A DNA stretch of 17,664 bases from CALAEC01 sp050692915 (GCA_050692915.1 JBOGVU010000054.1:1-17664), one strand, 5' to 3'. Positions 1 through 7,047 are shown, counted from the stretch's first letter. Made by a program: numbers and translations. The notes: a model not told the origin generated them from the letters alone.

Positions 1-820
1 CGGCCTTGGTGAAGCTGGTGAACCGCCCCAGGATGCCCAGCTCGAAGGGCGAGTAGGCCTGCTCGGGGATGAGGGCGTGGCGGGAGCTGGAGTAGTCGAC
101 GTCGATCAGGATCAGGCCGGCCTCGAGCCGGGCGACGTCGAGGGCCAGCATGCCGACGGGGCGGGCACCGTGGGCCCGGCCGGCCATGGCCAGCCCGTCC
201 CACAGGTCGACGGCCCGCGAGGCGTCGACCCACACCTCGTACCCCAGGTCGCCGGTGTACCCGGTTCTGGTCACGTCGACATCCAGGTCCCCGATCCGGG
301 CGGGCCGCTCCCGGAAGTACCCCAGGTCGTCCCAGGGCCCGCCGGTGACGTCCTCGAGCAGCGCCCTGGACCGAGGTCCCTGCACTGCCAGCGCCGCCAG
401 ACGCTCCGAGACCTCCTCCACCTCGATGTCGAGGCCGCGAGCGTTCATCCGAAGCCACCGGAGATTCGGCTCGGCGGCGGTCCACCGGAAGGTGCCGTCA
501 CCGAGGTTCGTGACGGTGCCGTCGTCCACGACCTTCCCCTCCTCGTCGCACCACGAGGTGTACACGACCTGGCCCGGCTGGATCTTCGTGGCGTCGCGGG
601 TGATGACCCGGTCCACCAGCCGGACGGCGTGGGGGCCGGACACCACGTATTTGTACAAGGGGGACACGTCGATGAGCGCCACCGCCTCGCGGATCGCGTT
701 GTATTCGATGTCGTGGTGGTCCGCGTACGCGCTCGCGGCGAAGTACCCGGACCACTCCCGCCACTGCTGCTTGACGTTCAGCGGCGCGGTGCGCTCGTGG
801 AACGCCGTCCCGATGCTCAT
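1..820 (-). CDS. GcvT-like aminomethyltransferase (3' end missing)
   Basis: Folate-dependent aminomethyl/methyltransferase of the GcvT family, cut by the left edge; 273 codons are visible. Motifs seen: 'DVSPLYKY' at residues 51-58, the GcvT-type 'GKVVDDG' at 95-101 holding the candidate catalytic Asp, 'RTGYTGDLGYEVWV' at 185-198, and 'ALDVARLEAGL' at 226-236. The visible end 'RFTSFTKA' matches the family's stretch before its C-terminal barrel, so roughly the last quarter is missing. The start ATG at 820 has a strong GAGGAGG Shine-Dalgarno 7 nt upstream and a TAGGCT -10 box at 844-849. The family includes glycine-cleavage T protein, sarcosine/dimethylglycine enzymes and DMSP demethylase. No gcvH or gcvP is visible, so the substrate is open. 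It probably belongs with the surrounding amino-acid catabolic genes. Confidence 0.85.
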   Translation of the reverse strand, partial: MSIGTAFHERTAPLNVKQQWREWSGYFAASAYADHHDIEYNAIREAVALIDVSPLYKYVVSGPHAVRLVDRVITRDATKIQPGQVVYTSWCDEEGKVVDDGTVTNLGDGTFRWTAAEPNLRWLRMNARGLDIEVEEVSERLAALAVQGPRSRALLEDVTGGPWDDLGYFRERPARIGDLDVDVTRTGYTGDLGYEVWVDASRAVDLWDGLAMAGRAHGARPVGMLALDVARLEAGLILIDVDYSSSRHALIPEQAYSPFELGILGRFTSFTKA

Positions 821-843
821 CGGTCTGCCTCCTCGAACGACGT

Positions 844-849
844 AGCCTA
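844..849 (-). promoter_or_regulatory. -10 box and SD leader of the GcvT-like gene
   Basis: TAGGCT on the minus strand lies 23 nt before the ATG at 820, giving a leader of roughly 17 nt that carries GAGGAGG. No convincing -35 is seen. The box overlaps the stop codon region of the upstream EamA gene (stop 847-849). Confidence 0.45.
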
Positions 850-1761
850 CCCCGCCGGTGCGCCGAGCTCGGCCCTGAGGTCCGCGCGGCGGGCGGTCAG
901 CTCGGAGACGGCCATGGCCGCCAGGACCAGGAGCGCGCCGGCCCACTGATGGGTCAACAGCCGCTCCCCCAGCCACACGTACGCGATCGCCGCTGCGGCC
1001 ACGGACTCCCCGGCCAGGATCACCACGGCCCGGGTCGCGGTGATGGTCCGCTGGGCCACGACCTGCAGTGTGTAGGCCACCCCCGATCCGAGCACCCCGG
1101 TGATCAGGAGCATCAGCCACACCTCGCCCGTGTCGGGGACTCGGGCTTCCGTCGGGACCAGCGCCATCAGATGAAATGTCGTCGTCGCGGCCATCTGGGC
1201 CAGCGACAGCAGCACGCTGGGGTGCCGTCCCGCGAAGTACCCCACCCCGACCGCGTGGCCCGCCCACGCCACCGCCGAGGCCAGCACCAGGAGGTCGCCC
1301 GACCGTAGACGAAGGTCGTCGATGGCCGGCACGGACAGCAGGGCCATGCCCAGGACCGAGACCAGGGCCGCGGCCCACGCCGCCCCCCGGACGCCGCGCC
1401 GGAACAGCACCAGGCCCAGGAGCGGCGTGAACACAACGTAGAGGCCGGTGATGAACCCCGCGTTCGTTGCGGTGGTCCGGGCCAGGCCCTCGGTCTGGAG
1501 GACGTAGGCCACGAATATCAGCGCCCCCAGGAGAACGCCCGGCCCGGCCACCCGGCGTACGCCGTCCCGGGTGATCTGCCCCCGGGCCACGATCGGCACG
1601 GCCGCCAGGATCGTGACAAAGCCCAGGAGCCGGGTCCAGAACATGAACGGGAACACCCCGATCGCCTCGAGGCCGACCTTCGCCGCCGGGAATGTGGCCC
1701 CCCACAGGATCGGCGTGATGAGCAGGATCACGCCCATGTCGAGCCGTCGGCGATCGGCCAT
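847..1761 (-). CDS. EamA/DMT-family transporter
   Basis: Drug/metabolite transporter superfamily (RhaT/EamA), 304 aa, an inner-membrane exporter or permease of unknown substrate. The protein is almost wholly hydrophobic, with about ten predicted membrane helices in two repeats. The first repeat opens with 'LLITPILWGATFPAAKVGLEAIG', the typical 'WG.....K' EamA entry, and ends near 'GLVLFRRGVR'. The second starts at 'GDLLVLASAVAWAGHAVGVGY' and ends 'AYVWLGERLLTHQWAGALLVL', with the family 'LGE....W.GA.LI' signature. The frame stays open far upstream, but that part is antisense to the amidohydrolase gene. I chose ATG 1761 because a TACCCT box lies 7 nt upstream and the EamA domain begins within ten residues. 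It sits 27 nt before the GcvT-like gene and 38 nt after the amidohydrolase, so it may export an amino acid or breakdown product. Confidence 0.9.
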   Translation of the reverse strand: MADRRRLDMGVILLITPILWGATFPAAKVGLEAIGVFPFMFWTRLLGFVTILAAVPIVARGQITRDGVRRVAGPGVLLGALIFVAYVLQTEGLARTTATNAGFITGLYVVFTPLLGLVLFRRGVRGAAWAAALVSVLGMALLSVPAIDDLRLRSGDLLVLASAVAWAGHAVGVGYFAGRHPSVLLSLAQMAATTTFHLMALVPTEARVPDTGEVWLMLLITGVLGSGVAYTLQVVAQRTITATRAVVILAGESVAAAAIAYVWLGERLLTHQWAGALLVLAAMAVSELTARRADLRAELGAPAG

Positions 1762-1768
1762 GGGCCGA

Positions 1769-1774
1769 AGGGTA
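1769..1774 (-). promoter_or_regulatory. TANNNT -10 box, leaderless start of EamA gene
   Basis: TACCCT on the minus strand, 7 nt before ATG 1761, which would put the transcription start at or next to the start codon. No Shine-Dalgarno is present in the gap. Confidence 0.5.
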
Positions 1775-1799
1775 CGGGAGCGACAGGGGGCCCGTCGCC

Positions 1800-3305
1800 T
1801 CAGCGGGCGTAGACTTCGCGACCCCGGGAAACCGTGAGGACGGGGCGAAGGTCCCGCACGTCGGGGGTCTCGAGGGGGTCGGCCTCGAAGGCGGCCAGGT
1901 CCGCAGCGGCGCCGGGCTCGAGCCGGCCCTTCTTCTCCAGGTGGCCCAGGCGGGCGGCCCCGACCGTGCAGAGCCGCAGGGCCTCCAGGCGGGTCATCCG
2001 CTGCGACGGGTCGTGGTGATGCTCGAGCGCCCACACCGCCTGCATAGGGTCGAGGGGGGTCACCGGCGTGTCCGAGCCGGCCCCCACCTGCAGGCCCCGG
2101 GCCACGGCGGTCCGGAAGGGGTTCATGGCGGCGGCCCGCTCCTCGCCCAGCCGGAGCTCGTACATCCCCCCGGGGTGGCCCCATGTCGAATCGAACGCCG
2201 GCTGGATCGAGATCGCCAGGCCGAGGGCCCCGGCCCGCTCCACCTGGCCCTCCGAGGCCATCTCGAAGTGCTCCAGCCGATGCCGGCGGGCCCGGAAGTG
2301 CCGCCGCTCCCGGGTCCCCAGGGCCCCGTAGACCCGCTCCCACACCCGGAGTGCCTGCTCGATGGCCGCGTCGCCGATGACGTGCAGGCCGGTCTGCAGC
2401 CCCGCCAGGTGAGCGTTGTGCAGGAACTCGGCGAGCTCATCGTCGTCGTACGCCAGCGCGCCCCTCGTGTCCGCGTCCGCGTAGGGGGCCGACAGCGCAG
2501 CCGTGTGGGCGCCGATCGAGCCGTCCAGGAAGAGGTCGCCGCCGATCCGCTGCTGGCCGAGGTCCCCGACGACCCAGGGCATGTCGCGGTCCGCCACGTA
2601 CGTGACGAGGTCGACGGGCAGGTCATCGGCGTGGCCGAGGAGGACCACGACGTCCCGCCGACCTCGCTTGTCGGGGATGGCCATCTCGTGCACGCACGTC
2701 ACCCCTCGGGCCGCGGCCAGGCCCGCCGCCCGCAGCTGGGCCTCCTGGATCACCCGGTCCGGGAGCGTGTCGAAGTACCAGAGCTGGGCCACTGCGTTCG
2801 CCTCGCCGCGCAGGCGCCCGGTGGGCTCGCCGTCGGCATCGCGCTCCACTCCCTCGAGCTCCTCGACCCCGGCCGCCCCGATCGTCGCCGTGTTGACCAG
2901 GCTGACGTACCCGTCGGCCCGGACCAGCAGCAGGGGCCGGTCCGACACGACGTCCAGCTCGGCGCGGGTGAGAAGCTCCGGGTCGGGCCACGCGGTCTCG
3001 TCGAAGCCCTGCCCGAGGACGGGCCCCGACCCGACGTGCCGGCGGACCAGGTCCAGGGCGTCCTTCCTCGACCTTGCTCCCGCGAGATCCAGCCCCGCCA
3101 TCAGCATCCCGGTTCCGGAGAGATGGACGTGGGCGTCCACGAAGCCTGGGAAGATCGTCGTGCCGGGCAGGTCCACGGTGCGATCCGCCGGCGGCGGGTC
3201 GCCTATCCCGACCCGCTCGACGTGGCGCTCATCCACCAGGACCCATTCGCCCTCGGGCGGAAAGGTCATGGTGCGAACGCGAGACGCACGGTAGAGGGTC
3301 TTCAC
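1800..3305 (-). CDS. Amidohydrolase family protein (YtcJ-like)
   Basis: Metal-dependent amidohydrolase of the amidohydrolase_3/YtcJ type, 501 aa, usual length for the group; hydrolyses an unknown amide or cyclic amide. Visible active-site elements: HVH at residues 59-61 in 'FPGFVDAHVHLSGTG', the 'DGSIGAHTAALSAPY' loop, a metal His in 'GLHVIGDAA', another in 'RHRLEHFEMA', and the late Asp in 'GAGSDTPVTPLDPM'. The C-terminal small beta-sandwich ends 'GAAADLAAFEADPLE...VSRGREVYAR', as usual. Start: GTG 3305 gives 'VKTLYRASRVRTM', the family's first beta strand. The open frame continues upstream, but only as antisense of the reverse-transcriptase end. TACAAT lies 11 nt before the GTG and no Shine-Dalgarno is seen, suggesting a (near-)leaderless mRNA. 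The stop is 38 nt from the EamA gene. Confidence 0.9.
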   Translation of the reverse strand: MKTLYRASRVRTMTFPPEGEWVLVDERHVERVGIGDPPPADRTVDLPGTTIFPGFVDAHVHLSGTGMLMAGLDLAGARSRKDALDLVRRHVGSGPVLGQGFDETAWPDPELLTRAELDVVSDRPLLLVRADGYVSLVNTATIGAAGVEELEGVERDADGEPTGRLRGEANAVAQLWYFDTLPDRVIQEAQLRAAGLAAARGVTCVHEMAIPDKRGRRDVVVLLGHADDLPVDLVTYVADRDMPWVVGDLGQQRIGGDLFLDGSIGAHTAALSAPYADADTRGALAYDDDELAEFLHNAHLAGLQTGLHVIGDAAIEQALRVWERVYGALGTRERRHFRARRHRLEHFEMASEGQVERAGALGLAISIQPAFDSTWGHPGGMYELRLGEERAAAMNPFRTAVARGLQVGAGSDTPVTPLDPMQAVWALEHHHDPSQRMTRLEALRLCTVGAARLGHLEKKGRLEPGAAADLAAFEADPLETPDVRDLRPVLTVSRGREVYAR

Positions 3306-3316
3306 GCGGCGCGGCG

Positions 3317-3322
3317 ATTGTA
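3317..3322 (-). promoter_or_regulatory. -10 box of amidohydrolase gene
   Basis: TACAAT on the minus strand, close to the ideal TATAAT, lies between the reverse-transcriptase stop (3331-3333) and GTG 3305. The 11-nt gap implies a leader of zero to a few nt. It suggests the amidohydrolase is transcribed separately from the reverse transcriptase. Confidence 0.5.
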
Positions 3323-3330
3323 CCGACGCG

Positions 3331-3999
3331 TCACCCCGCGGATGTGCCGAGCCACCGGACCGTGGGCCCGGCCTCCAGGAGCGCCGTCTTCGATCGAGCC
3401 AGCCTGAGGCCCAGCCGGTCCAGGGCCTCATGGAGTCGGTCGAGGACCTCCACTGCGGCTCGCTCGGAGGCCACCCCCACGAGGTAGTCGTCCACCCACC
3501 GGAGGAAGGGACGAGGGCCCAGGGCCGCGTCGGCGGACACCAGGACGGCGTTGGCCATCACAGCGGAGCCTGTCGGGCCCACGGGGAGTCCCGGACAGCC
3601 CTCGCTCCCCCACCCGTCGAGCATGTCGGCGGCCGTTCCGGGCACCCCGTCCGGGACGCCGAGCCCAGCCAGGGTGGAGAAGAGCACCGAGGGCACGACC
3701 GACGGGTAGAAGTCGGCCACGTCGGTCCGGAGAAGAAGGGGGCCCGGGAGCTCCCGGGCACGGCGCCGACCGGCCGTGAGCGCGGGCCCCAGCGCCTGAG
3801 GGCGCCACGATGGCCATGGCCCCGCGGCCCGGTTCGCCAGCACCGATCCCGGGAGGCTCGGCTCCACGACCTCCGCGACCCGCCCGGCCAGCCGATGCCA
3901 TCGTGCCCCGTCCCGGTCCGACAGGATCGCCATCCGGCGGCACCCGCCTGCGGGCTTCGGCGCCCACAGGGGGACGATCGGATCGACGCGAGGTGCCAG
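3331..3999 (-). CDS. Minimal reverse transcriptase (RVT_1), probable CTG start
   Basis: RNA-directed DNA polymerase; 200 aa from ATG 3933, 222 aa from CTG 3999. Numbered from the ATG: motif A 'LLRTDVADFYPSV' with catalytic D71; motif B 'GLPVGPTGSAVMANAVL' at 115-131; motif C 'LRWVDDYLVG' with D148/D149 (W replaces the usual Y or F of xxDD); motif D 'LGLRLARSKTALL'; motif E 'VRWLGTSAG', where the protein stops. The in-frame codons before the ATG read 'WAPKPAGGCRRMAILSDRDG', matching the conserved RT 'PKP.GG.R.I.I...R' block, so translation likely begins upstream. The only candidates after the in-frame stop at 4042-4044 are CTG codons; CTG 3999 has GGGGAGGT 4 nt before it. There is no thumb, maturase, endonuclease or helical-repeat domain. 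'LPVGP..S' and 'R(W)VDD' recall the Abi/UG (DRT-like) RTs rather than group II intron, retron or DGR enzymes, but I cannot place the subgroup. A decaying remnant is possible, though the frame is intact. Confidence 0.85.
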   Translation of the reverse strand: MAPRVDPIVPLWAPKPAGGCRRMAILSDRDGARWHRLAGRVAEVVEPSLPGSVLANRAAGPWPSWRPQALGPALTAGRRRARELPGPLLLRTDVADFYPSVVPSVLFSTLAGLGVPDGVPGTAADMLDGWGSEGCPGLPVGPTGSAVMANAVLVSADAALGPRPFLRWVDDYLVGVASERAAVEVLDRLHEALDRLGLRLARSKTALLEAGPTVRWLGTSAG

Positions 4000-4003
4000 G
4001 CTG

Positions 4004-4025
4004 ACCTCCCCGGCCCGGGGGAGGT
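4004..4025 (-). promoter_or_regulatory. Perfect 8-bp hairpin sequestering the RT Shine-Dalgarno
   Basis: On the minus strand ACCTCCCC (4025-4018), a 6-nt loop CGGGCC, then GGGGAGGT (4011-4004), followed by CAGC and the CTG at 3999. The 3' arm is itself the ribosome-binding site, so the folded RNA would hide it. This could limit translation or respond to a ligand, protein or temperature; that role is inferred. Confidence 0.5.
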
Positions 4026-4050
4026 GCGGCCGACGCCGTTTCTACACCCG

Positions 4051-4063
4051 TGAGAACGTCTCA
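4051..4063. promoter_or_regulatory. Palindrome in RT leader (possible operator or RNA stem)
   Basis: TGAGA-ACG-TCTCA, a perfect 5-bp inverted repeat with a 3-nt centre, in the 102-bp gap between the M20 peptidase stop and the RT start. The overlapping stretch 4032-4060 can also form a weaker stem (GACG/CGTC plus TTCT/AGAA). No regulator is recognised. Confidence 0.25.
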
Positions 4064-4086
4064 ACCATCCCCCGACCGGGGGGTTG
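4062..4086 (-). terminator. GC-rich hairpin after the M20 peptidase gene
   Basis: On the minus strand CAACC and GGTTG pair, with an inner CCCC/GGGG stem, a two-base bulge (AT on the plus strand) and a 5-nt loop, starting 15 nt after the peptidase stop codon. There is no T tract after it, as is common for high-GC actinobacterial terminators. It could equally be the first stem of the RT leader. Confidence 0.4.
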
Positions 4087-4101
4087 TGCCATCCCCCGGA
4101 G

Positions 4102-5433
4102 CTACCGGGCCACCTCCCGGAGGAGGACGGCCTCCGCCACGCATCCCTTGCGGAAGTCCTCCAGCAGGAGGCTCTCGTTGGCCCCGTGCGCTCGGCCGTC
4201 GGGATCCTCCACACCCACCAGGAGGATGGCGGCTTCGGGGAACGCGTCGGCGAACGCCTTCACGAACGGGATCGTCCCGCCCGCCCCGATGTCCACGGGG
4301 TCGGCGCGCCACCCCTCGCGGAAGGCCCGCCGGGCGGCATCGAAGACCGGGCCCCGGGCGTCCACGGCGAACGGCCACGCCGAGGCTCCCGGCGTCACCG
4401 TCACCCTGGCGCCCCACGGCGCGTTCGTCTCCAGGTGGCGGACCAACGCGGCCATGGCCTGGTCGGGCTCCTGGCCGGGCGCCAGCCGGAGGCTCACCTT
4501 GGCCCGGGCCGCCGGCACCAGGACGTTCCCCGCCTCGCGGACCCGGGGGGCGTCGATGCCGAGCACCGAGACCGACGGGCGGGTCCACAGCCGCTCGGTC
4601 AGGGCCCCCTGGCCGATCTCGCTGACGCCGTCGAGGACGCCGGCCTGCTCCCGGAGCTCCGCCTCGGTGAGATCGAGCGGGTCGGTCGTGCCCGTGTGGA
4701 GGCCCTCGATCGCCACGTTGCCGCGGTCGTCGTGCAGGGCGGCCAGCAGCCGGCACAACGCGGTCAGAGCGTCGGGGAACGGGCCGCCGTACATGCCGCT
4801 GTGCACTGCGTGGTCGAGCGTCCGGACCTCGACCTCGCAGTCGACCAGGCCCCGAAGCTTCGTGGTCAGACCCGGTACGCCGGCACGCCAGTTCGTGGCG
4901 TCGGCCAGGACGATCACGTCGGCCGCCAGGTCGTCGCGGAAGCGCGCCAGAAACCGGTCGAGGTTCGGCGAGCCGACCTCCTCCTCGCCCTCGACGAATA
5001 CCTTCACGCCGACGGGCGGGGCGCCGCCGTAGGCCAGCACCGCCGCCTGGTGCAAGGCGATGCCGGCCTTGTCGTCGCACGAGCCCCGGCCGAACAGGCG
5101 CCCATCCCGCTCGGTGGGCTCGAACGGCGGCGATTCCCAGTCCGCCTCATCGCCGGACGGCTGGACGTCGTGATGCGCGTACAGGAGCACGGTGGGGGCG
5201 CCGTCCGTGGCCGGGTGCTCGCCGAGGACCGCGGGCGGGATCCCCTCCAGCTCCAGGAGCCGGACCCCGCCGAGGCCCGACGCCTCCAGGATCTCCGCGG
5301 TGGTCACGGCCGACTCCCGCACCGGCTCCGGGTCGAACCCGGGGAAGGCTACGGACGGGATCCGGATCAGCCGTTCGAGGTCGCCCCGGACCCGCGGGAG
5401 GTGCTCGTCGATGGCCGCTCGGAGGTCGCCCAC
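4102..5433 (-). CDS. M20-family dipeptidase / metallopeptidase
   Basis: Zinc peptidase of the M20 family (carnosinase/dipeptidase-like), 443 aa, normal length; cytoplasmic cleavage of small peptides or N-acyl amino acids. Motifs: 'LLYAHHDVQPSGD' at 83-95 with metal H87 and catalytic-side D89; 'GRGSCDDKAG' with bridging D120/D121; 'FVEGEEEVGSPNL' at 146-158 with the general-base/metal Glu pair; 'DIGAGGTIPFVKAF' and C-terminal 'DGRAHGANESLLLEDFRKG' supplying the last His. No signal peptide. Start: GTG 5433 gives 'VGDLRAAIDEHLPRV', the usual M20 N-terminal helix, with TACCCT 8 nt upstream and no Shine-Dalgarno; longer versions overlap the GNAT gene. It lies 19 nt after the GNAT stop, so it may also be read from the kdd promoter. 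Exact substrate unknown. Confidence 0.92.
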   Translation of the reverse strand: MGDLRAAIDEHLPRVRGDLERLIRIPSVAFPGFDPEPVRESAVTTAEILEASGLGGVRLLELEGIPPAVLGEHPATDGAPTVLLYAHHDVQPSGDEADWESPPFEPTERDGRLFGRGSCDDKAGIALHQAAVLAYGGAPPVGVKVFVEGEEEVGSPNLDRFLARFRDDLAADVIVLADATNWRAGVPGLTTKLRGLVDCEVEVRTLDHAVHSGMYGGPFPDALTALCRLLAALHDDRGNVAIEGLHTGTTDPLDLTEAELREQAGVLDGVSEIGQGALTERLWTRPSVSVLGIDAPRVREAGNVLVPAARAKVSLRLAPGQEPDQAMAALVRHLETNAPWGARVTVTPGASAWPFAVDARGPVFDAARRAFREGWRADPVDIGAGGTIPFVKAFADAFPEAAILLVGVEDPDGRAHGANESLLLEDFRKGCVAEAVLLREVAR

Positions 5434-5441
5434 GCCGGGCG

Positions 5442-5447
5442 AGGGTA
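5442..5447 (-). promoter_or_regulatory. TANNNT -10 box, leaderless start of M20 gene
   Basis: TACCCT on the minus strand, 8 nt before GTG 5433, just past the GNAT stop codon (5453-5455). It fixes the short start and suggests a promoter internal to the kdd-GNAT-M20 cluster. Confidence 0.45.
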
Positions 5448-5452
5448 CCAGG

Positions 5453-5995
5453 TCAGCTCGGATCGGTGGCCAGGAGTCCGTACAGGTAGCCGTCGTATGC
5501 CCCGTCGGCCAGCGGGCACCCGCGGCGGAGCGTCCCCTCCCGGCGGAACCCAAGCTTCTCCGCCACCCGCTGGCTGGCCGGGTTCTCGACGCCGGCGCGG
5601 AGCTCAAGGCGGTACAGGCCGAGCGCGTCGAAGCCGAACGCGACCACCGCCGAGCCCGCCTCGGTGGCGTACCCGCGCCCCGCCCGGGCTGAGGCCACCC
5701 AGTAGCCGATCTCCCCGAGCCGTCGGACCGGGACCGGCACCTCGATCCCCAGAGCTCCGCCGAGCCCGTCCCGGTCCCAGATGGCGAAGTGGTAGGCGAT
5801 GCCCTCGGCCCACTCGCGCTCGGCCTCCTCGGCGAATGCCCTCGTCGAATCCCGGTCTGCGCCGGCGGCCCAGAACATCCACGGCCGGAGCTCGGGAAGA
5901 GAGGTCTCGGTGGCTCGCCACAGCTCCTCGGCGTGCTCGGGGCCGATCGGCTCGAGTCGGAGCCGATCCGTGGTCAGCTCGATCCGTTCGGTCAT
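5453..5995 (-). CDS. GNAT N-acetyltransferase (RimJ/RimL type)
   Basis: Acetyl-CoA-dependent N-acetyltransferase, 180 aa, a typical single-domain size. The N-terminal 'IELTTDRLRLEPIGPEHAEELW' is the RimJ/RimL opening strand-helix. The acetyl-CoA site is 'IGYWVASARAGRGYATEA' (R-G-x-A loop), followed by 'YRLELRAGVENPASQRVAEKLGF', the family's N-x-x-S-x-x-V-x-E-K-x-G-F motif. ATG 5995 overlaps the kdd stop (ATGA, 4 nt), so it is almost certainly translationally coupled to kdd. RimJ/L-like enzymes acetylate protein N-termini, amino acids, polyamines or toxins. Next to a diaminohexanoate dehydrogenase, an amine or amino-acid substrate is an attractive guess but unproven. Confidence 0.9.
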   Translation of the reverse strand: MTERIELTTDRLRLEPIGPEHAEELWRATETSLPELRPWMFWAAGADRDSTRAFAEEAEREWAEGIAYHFAIWDRDGLGGALGIEVPVPVRRLGEIGYWVASARAGRGYATEAGSAVVAFGFDALGLYRLELRAGVENPASQRVAEKLGFRREGTLRRGCPLADGAYDGYLYGLLATDPS

Positions 5996-7041
5996 CGACC
6001 GAACCGCTCCTCCAGCACAGATCGGAGGGCGGGGTTCCCCCGCACCAGCTCGAGGGCCATGGCCGCGTGGTTCGGCGCGTAGCCCGACCCGATCACCATC
6101 GTCAAGTCCTTGCCCAGCCCTTCCGCAGTGAGTGCGGCCGCGCTGAAGGAGGTGGCCATCGAGAAGAAGCACACTGTCCCGCCCTCTCGGGTCAGCAGGA
6201 TCGACGCGGCCTCGGTCCCAGGCACGCTCACGCAGTTGACGACCAGGTCGGCCACGCCGTCGTCCCCGTCGCCGAACGCCTCGCCCGCGGCCCCGACGGA
6301 CCCGATCGGGTCGGTGGCGTCGGCCATCACCACCTCGTCGAAGCCCAGCCGCCGGAGGATCTCGACGCCGGCGGGGTCCGGGACCAGCCCCAGGACCCGC
6401 TCGGACCCGCCCCGGGCCGCGACCATCGACAGGAGCCCGGCCTTGCCGGCCGCCCCGAGGACGAGCACGGCCCGACGGCCTGGAGCCAGCCGGGCCACCT
6501 GGGCGGGGGCGCCGGCCACGTCGAACACGGCCAGAGCCAGGCCGTCGGACAGGTCCTCGGGGAGCCGGGCGAACGGCGAGGTCTCGAACAGGATGGCGTG
6601 GCCCCTGGCCTGGGCCTGCTCCGACGTCCCGTCCCACCCGGACAGGTCTTCGATCGCCAGCGGGGTGAGGGTCAGCGACACGAGGGTGGCGATCCGGTCG
6701 CCCGGCCTGAGGTCGGCCCGCCCCTCCCCCACCTCCCGGACCGTCCCGATCAGCATGCCCCCGGACCCGGTGACCGGGTTCTGCAGCTTCCCCCGTTCCC
6801 GCACGATCCCCAGCACCCGGTCCCGTATCCGGTCGGAGTCCCCGCCCTGCTCCTCCCGGATCTGGTGGTAGGAGGCCGCATCGATGTTGAGCCGCTCCAC
6901 CTCGATCAGGGCCTCGCCCCCTCGAGCCGGCGGCGAGGGGTCCAGCCGCTCGGCCCGCTGCGGCAGGACCGGCCGCGGCCCCAGAACCCGGTGCAGGCCG
7001 TACGGCGAGTAGTCGCTCCCCCGGCTCGATGGACCGCTCAC
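5992..7041 (-). CDS. kdd: L-erythro-3,5-diaminohexanoate dehydrogenase
   Basis: NAD(P)-dependent dehydrogenase of the lysine 2,3-aminomutase pathway; oxidatively deaminates 3,5-diaminohexanoate to 5-amino-3-oxohexanoate. 349 aa, the usual length. It carries stretches I recognise as typical of Kdd rather than of ordinary medium-chain alcohol dehydrogenases: 'LNIDAASYHQI' at 51-61, 'GKLQNPVTGSGGMLIG' at 84-99, 'DRIATLVSLTLTPLAI' at 115-130, 'HAILFETSPFARLP' at 148-161, and 'FDVAGAPAQVARL'. The Rossmann loop is 'VLVLGAAGKAGLLS' at 192-205. GTG start 7041 has TAGGAT 6 nt upstream, so it is probably leaderless. No kam, kce or kal partner is visible; the rest of the pathway would have to be elsewhere. 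Confidence 0.85.
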   Translation of the reverse strand: MSGPSSRGSDYSPYGLHRVLGPRPVLPQRAERLDPSPPARGGEALIEVERLNIDAASYHQIREEQGGDSDRIRDRVLGIVRERGKLQNPVTGSGGMLIGTVREVGEGRADLRPGDRIATLVSLTLTPLAIEDLSGWDGTSEQAQARGHAILFETSPFARLPEDLSDGLALAVFDVAGAPAQVARLAPGRRAVLVLGAAGKAGLLSMVAARGGSERVLGLVPDPAGVEILRRLGFDEVVMADATDPIGSVGAAGEAFGDGDDGVADLVVNCVSVPGTEAASILLTREGGTVCFFSMATSFSAAALTAEGLGKDLTMVIGSGYAPNHAAMALELVRGNPALRSVLEERFGR

Positions 7042-7047
7042 GGGGCA

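Noticed and set aside
3331..3999. Group II intron maturase or diversity-generating retroelement RT
   Set aside because: No maturase/thumb or HNH domain, no intron boundary or domain V-like hairpin, and no template/variable repeat pair seen within the window; motif B is not the DGR form.
3331..4101. Retron (RT plus msr-msd) interpretation
   Set aside because: No retron-type NAxxH and VTG motifs are visible, the upstream gap is only 102 bp, and I found no matching a1/a2 repeat pair. A non-classical partner RNA stays possible and is listed as a finding.
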